Assembly (NCBI RefSeq): GCF_008831285.2
Contig: NW_022204613.1
Span: forward strand, 1-52,293
Direction: 5' to 3'
Length of the DNA stretch: 52,293 nt
Source: Nymphaea colorata
Lineage: Eukaryota > Streptophyta > Magnoliopsida > Nymphaeales > Nymphaeaceae
The notes beneath the pieces were generated by a model. That model was given only the letters and a program-made list of their open reading frames with translations. It searched no databases and was not told the origin of the DNA. A program made the position numbers and the translations under genes. Every line of letters begins with the position of its first letter. Positions within the stretch are counted from its first letter, which is position 1. Shown piece by piece: positions 46,745 through 52,293 of this stretch.

Positions 46745-48619
46745 ATGAGCCTGAATAAGTCTCTGAAGCCGGGCAGCGCAAGAAGCGAAACTAAGTTCAT
46801 CCTCATCCACGGGCAGACCAAAGAGGAGGAGCCGATTCGGTGGCACTGGCTGACGCAAAGATTCAAAAAATAGCAAGAAAACAACCAAATGGACCCAGCA
46901 ATGCCTCGGCTGAGCTACAGTGAAAAGAAGAGCATTCTCGGCGACCTCCAGAAGAAGGAAAGAGCAGTCTCTTCCTTCAAGATCCGCGAGGGCTTCAGCA
47001 GGAAGGAAAAATTAAGGATCGTCTCCACAGCCACCACCACAACCAAACCGGAAAGACGCAGCCTGCAGCCCTTCATCTACATCAACTCCAACGAAGAACA
47101 ACCCAACATCCCCAACATCAATTTCTAGGCCCTCAGGTAGGAACTCATCGACAAGATGGTATAGGCGCGGATGGGCGGAAGAGGAATTTTGGTCGTTTTG
47201 TCGGCCCGGAGGATGGGATTGAGGTTCAAACTTTTCCACACCTTTGCGGAGTACTGCACATGCAGCAAGTCTACCCATGGGCATGATTTGAAGATCCTGA
47301 CTGAGCAGGTGAAGCACAAGATGAAAGAATTCTCCAGGATATAAAGATAACTCTACTATTTCTATGTCGATGGAGAACCAGTCCACAGCTATGCTGATAT
47401 CCTCAAGAGCACTCCCTCTGTCCTGCTGGTTGACTGCGTTCCAAAACTCAATTTCAGCAAGGAAATGTTTGCGAGGATCAATGAACAGGCCCAAAGGATA
47501 TAATCCATATTCCAAGTATCAAAATCTTTGAAGCAAGGATCGGCCAAAAGGGAAAAAGATGGCATAGAGGAAAATGAGGAAGAGGAGGAGTTGTATGATT
47601 GGCAGAGGATTCAAAGCGTGAAGTAATACGTTGATAAAGTTTCCTAAAATCCTGCTCTTAACATGCTGCACCCCAAACAATAAAAACGGACCGAGTTAAT
47701 GAGCTGGTACAACGAGAAATACAGGTAAGAGCAAGCATAGTCCGTCTCAGCTTCCAAATAAACAAACAGAAACCCTCTCTTCTAGTCCAAATCTCACTTC
47801 CCCAACGAAATAATCAACAAAAAACTTCTATCAGTAGCCAGCGAAAAGATATAATACCTATAATCCACCAACAACCGCCACAAGTTCATACCGAATCGGC
47901 TGGACCTGATGATGGAGCTAGTCAAGAGATAAAGTTCAGCAAATAAACCCAACGAGTAATCAAAACCTAAGAGCTCAAAAGTGATTGATGCGGCTACCAT
48001 ATCCAAGAAGGACCTGCTTTATTACCTGGATAAAAAGAACACCTTGCTAACTACCCAAAACATACCATACCTTATTGAAAAGTACGGCCTCAATAGGTTC
48101 TAAGTCTACAACCTCTACAATCTCTACAAATCATTCGAAAAAGTTTCCCTATTGAGACACGCAAAAAGTAGCGTAATCCACTAGGTGATGGAGAAGGGGA
48201 TTGACCGATAAACATTCTAGACGGGTCTGAAGGGCCTCGACATGAATCCGGGTGACGAGCTCATCAAAAACATCTGCTATTTTGGGGATTTCATCAGTTG
48301 GGAGCAATTCATCAAGATCATCAGCATTTCCCTGCGAAAAACCCCAGAGTAGAAGTTGACTGCCATCCTCAAGGGCATCAGCTCATCGTAGGATGGCTTC
48401 CTAAGCCGCCATCAAATTTCGCTCATGATCGGCAACAGTCTGCAGAAACTGTTCGACAAGGAGGAGAACGAACTGAAGGAATACTTTACCGATATGGCCA
48501 TGAAGGAATTCGACGTGAAGGGTTCGGGGAAGGTCCACGTGTAGACCTTGAAGTAGAAGGTATTGGGAAACGGTTCTGGCAATTTGACTATGGTTTCTTT
48601 CTTGATATTAAATACTTGA
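46745..48619 (+). CDS. large unknown protein with EF-hand-like C-terminus, 624 residues
   Basis: ATG 46745 to TGA 48617-48619, one exon, with more than twenty in-frame TAA/TAG read as Gln. The first 130 residues are Ser/Lys-rich and probably disordered. Residues 140-260 look folded (ARMGGRGILVVLSARRMGLRFKLFHTFAEYC; YYFYVDGEPVHSYADILKSTPSVLLVD), followed by an acidic linker (EENEEEEELYDW). The last 200 residues form helix pairs resembling calcium-binding EF-hands (QTGLKGLDMNPGDELI; KGISSSQDGFLSRHQISLM; FDVKGSGKVHV), but the loops lack the full Asp/Glu set, so calcium binding is doubtful. I do not recognise the whole protein. It lies 132 bp downstream of the diflavin reductase gene on the same strand and converges with the GH16 gene (66 bp). 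Confidence 0.7.
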
Positions 48620-48685
48620 TCATCTATGTGATTGCATCAGCCATCTAGATAACAAGACAATATGAAGCAATATGAGTATGATGGA

Positions 48686-49378
48686 TCATGGCTTGTACCT
48701 GAACTCCACGATCTAGACGGTTTGGTTGTGATTGTACATGGGTTGCTGTCCCTCATGGAGCCAGAAATTAATATGAACTCTTTCATTTTACGGCGTTGGT
48801 ATTTACTCAGTGTAGCTCCATTATTGGATTTGGGTTGGATGCCATTATGGAAATCCAATCAGATCGTAAACTTCATTCAGGTTGCTGTTCAGGTAAGACT
48901 GGAAGAGTATCTAATTGGGCCTCCAAGTGAAGGCATGGATGACGGTCTTGCCGGTGCCTATTTCTGGGTTGAAGCGGCGAGCTTTTCCCTGCTACTTTGT
49001 CTGCACGACGTACTGGCTGTTTTGGTTTTCGACTATGCTCCACCTGGCGATTTCGATGTCGATTTCTTTGTGAGGACATGGGTCCCAGGCGGATTGCTCC
49101 ACCTGGTAGGTGAACAGGCCCAGCACTGCCCTGGGCTATAGGTCGTCGTGTCCGGTCCCTACCTGGAAGATGTAGGAGCCGTAGCCGAGTCCTTCGTTGA
49201 GGATCACTTCGCTGCAGGTCCAGTTCCCATTCACTACATCAATCTTCATGATGAGATGGCCCTGCTCGTCGACGAATACGCAATCTGTGCTGCTCGAAAA
49301 ATAGTTGGGTCCGGGGCCCTCTCTATCCTCGGTCTGTCGCAATTGCCAGGTCCTGCCACTGAAGGAAATTTATCCCAT
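48686..49378 (-). CDS. glycoside hydrolase family 16-like beta-glucanase
   Basis: 230 residues, ATG 49378 to TGA 48686. The beta-jellyroll starts MGQISFSGRTWQLR and GPGPNYFSSSTDCVFVDEQG, then GNWTCSEVILNEGLGYGSYIFQV. The catalytic strand is KEIDIEIARW: Glu105, Asp107 and Glu109 match the ExDxE motif of GH16, with Glu105 the likely nucleophile and Glu109 the acid/base. Later strands VIHAFTWRPNQILFQ and HINFWL fit the fold. The enzyme should cleave beta-1,3 or mixed-linkage glucans. I see no signal peptide, and an extra 5' exon behind a 20-nt intron was looked for but not found in 49379-49843, so it may be cytosolic or its start lies elsewhere. A 159-residue plus-strand ORF here is an antisense shadow. 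Confidence 0.85.
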
Positions 49379-49843
49379 TTTTTAATGTATGTGTTTGATA
49401 AGAATTCAAATTGCATTCAGAAGAGCAATAATTTATTTGGATATAAACTATGCAGAAATACTTTATTTTTAATCAATTACGATAATCCATCAAAAGGGGA
49501 TGGGCTTTCATGCTTTGAAGGTAGAAAAGCAATGGTTCTCACGTATAAACCAAATCCATATCTAAATTACAGTGAAAATTGAAGAAAATTTCAATTATCT
49601 TTCCCGAAAAGATTCTTTTTCAATCATCCAGATAAATACTCTCGCATTATTTTCCGCAATAATCCCAAAGCAAATAATCTTAAAAACCATTCTCAAGGCA
49701 TCCTTCCGTTCCGATCATTCTCTTTTAATGCGTACCCTGCGTTCCAAAACCGAGACGCATCTAATCTTCGGTTATATTTTCATTTACGCGATAGAAACTG
49801 CATTTTTTTGTTAGAATCTTAAATTCAAAGTATCACTCGGGGC
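49379..49843. other. 465-bp AT-rich divergent spacer
   Basis: Lies between the GH16 gene (minus) and the next plus-strand gene. Open frames here (for example 49572-49814 on the plus strand) lack recognisable features. It presumably contains both promoters. Confidence 0.4.
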
Positions 49844-50376
49844 ATGTTCTACTCCCTTCCATCGCAGTACCCCTACCAAATGGTCTACGTACCCACCCAA
49901 ACACCCAAAAATACCAACATACTGCACAGTATCTTTTTCTCTATTTAGTCCTATCATCCGCCCTCCAAAAAAGCATCCTAAAATACTAGCACTCTTTCCC
50001 CCCGCAAAAATAGCAGCCACCGAAGAGGGAAGAGGCCCCGCAAGCAGAAATAAAGCAGAGTGCCAACGCGGGAAAGAGAGAAGAATCAGCCAAGAGCGAA
50101 GTCTCGTCGAAACTGTCAGAGAAAATCAGTGAAATTTCATCAGAAAAAAATGAGGAAGAACCAAGACCCTATGAACCCGCCCAGAAGACCAAAGATGACC
50201 CTCTCCCACCGCCCCATCAACATATATTAGAAAATTCAATCGCCCTTCCCCAACTATTCCTGTCCGCCGAGTAACGCCACCAAAAATTAAGCTCTCTGCA
50301 TTAGCGGCGAGTTACGCAGTGGAAATTCGAGAAGCCGCGGAGGAGATCCTCGAAGATCACCTACAGTTGGTATTGA
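49844..50376 (+). CDS. small unknown acidic/low-complexity protein, 170 residues
   Basis: Two exons, 49844-49928 and 49949-50376. It begins MFYSLPSQYPYQMVYVPTQT, then HILSSALQKSILKYQHSF, followed by a charged, probably disordered region (KREEAPQAEIKQSANAGKRE; SSKLSEKISEISSEKNEEE; PLPPPHQH) and a basic C-terminus (WKFEKPRRRSSKITYSWY). Removing the 20-nt intron selects the acidic frame. The alternative unspliced frame is also open but is Arg/Pro-rich and reads less like a protein. No family is recognised. The next gene starts only 46 bp downstream, so the 3' untranslated region must be very short. Confidence 0.55.
49929..49948 (+). other. 20-nt intron in the small acidic protein gene
   Basis: GTATCTTTTTCTCTATTTAG, pyrimidine-rich and ending TTTAG like three other introns in this window. 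Confidence 0.8.
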
Positions 50377-50421
50377 TCATCATCTATTCCTTTTCATCAT
50401 GTTATAATTTAAACTTATCGA

Positions 50422-50872
50422 ATGTCCTCATACACGCTTACCACCGATGCCACCCAGATCAGCAATATCAGTTCCATGCGAGTGATGGTATCCGCAGCCT
50501 TACTCTACACCTTCACAGTATCCTTCACTTAACGCAGATCCACTATCTCTTTGTAGCCATCGTCTATGTATTCCAGAGCAAGGTCAAGGTGGAGCGTATG
50601 TACGACCACGGGAGAAGGCTGGTGCTGTACGGGATTGCGGGTACTGGTGGATATATTTAGCCCTGCTGAGCATAAACTTCCTAAATTACGGTATTTACCA
50701 TGCGATACTGGCATGGGTGACGCTGATATGCGTTTTGATAATTCACTGCATGTCGGTCATCGTATAAGTAAAATAGAACCACCAGAATATCGCCCTTTCC
50801 ATCTACTACATCCTGATAGGAGTATGGTTCTTCGGCATTCTCTTCTTCTACATGTTCAACGCAATGAATTGA
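50422..50872 (+). CDS. small multi-pass membrane protein, 136 residues
   Basis: Three exons (50422-50517, 50538-50640, 50661-50872) around two 20-nt introns. After a polar N-terminus (MSSYTLTTDATQISNIS) there are about four hydrophobic segments: ALLYTFTIHYLFVAIVYVF, LVLYGIAALLSINFLNYGIY, ILAWVTLICVLIIHCMSVIV and IYYILIGVWFFGILFFYMF. A basic loop (QSKVKVERMYDHGRR) separates the first two. The hydrophobic pattern emerges only after both introns are removed, which supports the splicing. No family is recognised. Candidates include small ER or ciliary membrane proteins, but nothing in the sequence decides this. Confidence 0.75.
50518..50537 (+). other. 20-nt intron 1 in the small membrane protein gene
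   Basis: GTATCCTTCACTTAACGCAG. Removing it joins LLYTFT to IHYLFVAIVYVF. Confidence 0.88.
50641..50660 (+). other. 20-nt intron 2 in the small membrane protein gene
   Basis: GTACTGGTGGATATATTTAG. Removing it joins LVLYGIA to ALLSINFLNYG; retaining it gives TGA three codons later. Confidence 0.9.
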
Positions 50873-51005
50873 TCCCTTTTATCTTACTTTTACCATCCTT
50901 CCTGTTCCTGTATGTATAATATGATGATGCTATTGATGGTACGGTCTAATTAAGATGTTTGTTTTATGGTGTGGTGTGATATTGATGAGAAATACAGTCA
51001 CGGGA

Positions 51006-51993
51006 TCAGTTGAGTACGCAGCTCTCGTAGGTGGGGATCATGTATTTAATGTTGATGAAGGCGTCCTCTCCTCCAGTCTGCTACAACAGCTCGAGGGTCT
51101 CTCCGATCAGGTCACCGAGGTTCAGCCTCTTCCTCTGGTTGTACTCTATCTTGTCGCCAATGCTGGTATTGTTGTTGCGGAAGATGTTGAAAATGGGCAG
51201 GATCTGACGGTAGTAGGGCACCAAGGCTTACCCTATCATCTATCCAGAAAGCACCAGTTTTTGGATTATCTTCAACATCGTGGCGATTATCTAAGGATCA
51301 CGGGTGTTCAGAGCGGCTGGGTAAGAGAGGCAGTACTTTTGATGGGGATGATCAGCTGAGGAATGACTGGCAGGATCTTGTTTCCGCCCTTATCGAGTAA
51401 GTCGTAGGTGCCGAGGATGGCGAAGGCGCGATAGGGGTCGAATTTCTCACGAGCGCCATCAAAGAAAATGGGCAGGTAGTGGTGGTAATCCAAGGATTAC
51501 ACAGACACCTTCCAGACCAGCTTGGGGAGGGAGTTTTGGTGATCGACTCTGATGGGCAGATCACCGCGATCGTAATACCTTCGAAACTCAGAAGCGGGCA
51601 CATCTCTTTTCTCGAAGGCTCCTGACTTGGGGACTGGTTTTTGGAATTCTGCTTTTTTTTCTAGGGTGCTGGAGGTCTTGCCGCCGAGTCCCTGCGGTTT
51701 TGTGTGTTTGGAGAGGGAGCCGGAGAGGGTGAGTTCGTGGACGGGTTCGTGGAAGGTCTCCTTGACCTTGTCCTTGGGGATGTATTCCTTGGGGAAGTCG
51801 CCGAAGGGACTGTGCGGGTTCTTGGGGGCGTACTGGTTCTTCCATGGCTTGTAGGACTCGTTGTTCTGTTTGCTGAGTATTCCTCGGAGTTGGTCCTCGC
51901 CTGGGTGGAGGGAAGGGTACATTGGATCTGGGAGGCGAGGTTGTCGCGGCGGAGGGTGTTGGCGAGGGAGCTTTGCTGCAGTTTGGGGAGCAT
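51006..51993 (-). CDS. PACRG: PACRG, parkin co-regulated gene protein (axonemal inner junction)
   Basis: 315 residues from three exons (51993-51921, 51900-51337, 51316-51006). The conserved PACRG domain is unmistakable: [59 protein letters not shown], then, after the second intron, [28 protein letters not shown] and the C-terminus [19 protein letters not shown] sits at the inner junction of ciliary doublet microtubules between A- and B-tubules. The N-terminal 130 residues ([19 protein letters not shown]…) are longer than in animal PACRG, as is common in protists. The start codon lies about 210 bp from the telomere, so promoter and 5' untranslated region are confined to that space. Confidence 0.95.
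51317..51336 (-). other. 20-nt intron 2 in PACRG
   Basis: GTACTGCCTCTCTTACCCAG on the minus strand. Removing it restores IPIKTALNTRD, a conserved PACRG segment. Confidence 0.95.
51901..51920 (-). other. 20-nt intron 1 in PACRG
   Basis: GTACCCTTCCCTCCACCCAG on the minus strand. Removing it joins LASQIQC to [11 protein letters not shown] and links the upstream ATG to the conserved domain. It is unusually C-rich for a ciliate intron. Confidence 0.88.
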
Positions 51994-52202
51994 GGTAGGG
52001 GGAGATAAGTTATAAAAAATATATATTCGGAAGGAAAATGAGGCAGTTTATATAGGGATGGAACATGCGGTATAAAAAAATAAAAATGGATTGAGATTGG
52101 AGTAGGAGGGGCTTTGTTGTGGGAAAATTGACTGTTTTGGGGATCGGTAAAGATATTGATAAGTTTTTATTATCGAAATCAATATGATTGATGCATGGAT
52201 AG

Positions 52203-52293
52203 ATTTGGGGTTGGGGTTGGGGTTGGGGTTGGGGTTGGGGTTGGGGTTGGGGTTGGGGTTGGGGTTGGGGTTGGGGTTGGGGTTGGGGTTGGG
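52203..52293 (+). repeat. telomere, (GGGGTT)n
   Basis: About fifteen uninterrupted GGGGTT units run to the end of the window in the G-rich 3' orientation expected of a chromosome end. No other subtelomeric repeat is seen; single-copy sequence and PACRG lie immediately inside. Confidence 0.97.

Noticed and set aside
48662-49141. Plus-strand 159-residue ORF
   Set aside because: Antisense to the GH16 domain, whose ExDxE motif and strands are clear on the minus strand.

Overview
The window is the end of a ciliate macronuclear chromosome. It closes at 52203-52293 with an uninterrupted GGGGTT telomere array. Every convincing gene reads through TAA and TAG as glutamine and ends at TGA (ciliate nuclear code, table 6). 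With the standard code nearly every gene here is cut into pieces; with TGA as the only stop they become long uninterrupted proteins. The GGGGTT telomere is the type known from oligohymenophorean ciliates, but I cannot name the genus. A striking trait is that all ten introns supported by frame and protein continuity are exactly 20 nt, GTA...AG.

Layout. 1-6.3 kb is AT-rich and gene-poor: a PIERCE-like axonemal protein (136-653), an intact unknown gene (3722-4633) beside a decayed frameshifted paralogue (1384-2012), further eroded coding sequence (2085-3070), and a small FKBP-like gene. 6.4-7.3 kb is a mitochondrial carrier. 7.5-26.5 kb is one giant gene on the minus strand for a 6,323-residue surface protein: signal peptide, thousands of residues of furin-like Cys-rich repeats, a bundle of membrane segments and a charged cytoplasmic tail. 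26.7-34.7 kb holds closely packed genes: a coiled-coil protein, a small unknown, the tRNA methyltransferase TRM10, another coiled-coil protein, an SPKK-type basic protein, a secreted protein and a GH5 cellulase. 35.0-41.8 kb is a second Cys-rich surface protein whose ectodomain contains 24 identical 144-bp repeats. 41.9-52.0 kb is dense: a coiled-coil protein, a PAP2/sphingomyelin-synthase-like enzyme, a diflavin reductase with a lipidation-type N-terminus, a helical/EF-hand-like protein, a GH16-type glycosidase, two small genes, and the axonemal protein PACRG, whose start codon is about 210 bp from the telomere.

Shared themes. Two proteins (PIERCE-like, PACRG) belong to ciliary doublet microtubules and several coiled-coil proteins may be cytoskeletal. 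Two secreted-type glycosidases fit a bacterivorous or detritus-feeding cell. The two Cys-rich proteins share one plan (signal peptide, Cys-rich repeats, about six to eight membrane helices, long charged tail) and look like a family of very large cell-surface receptors or antigens evolving by internal repeat duplication. There is no evidence of operons; neighbours are often divergent or convergent with gaps of 25-300 bp. No CRISPR, insertion sequence or tRNA was recognised.
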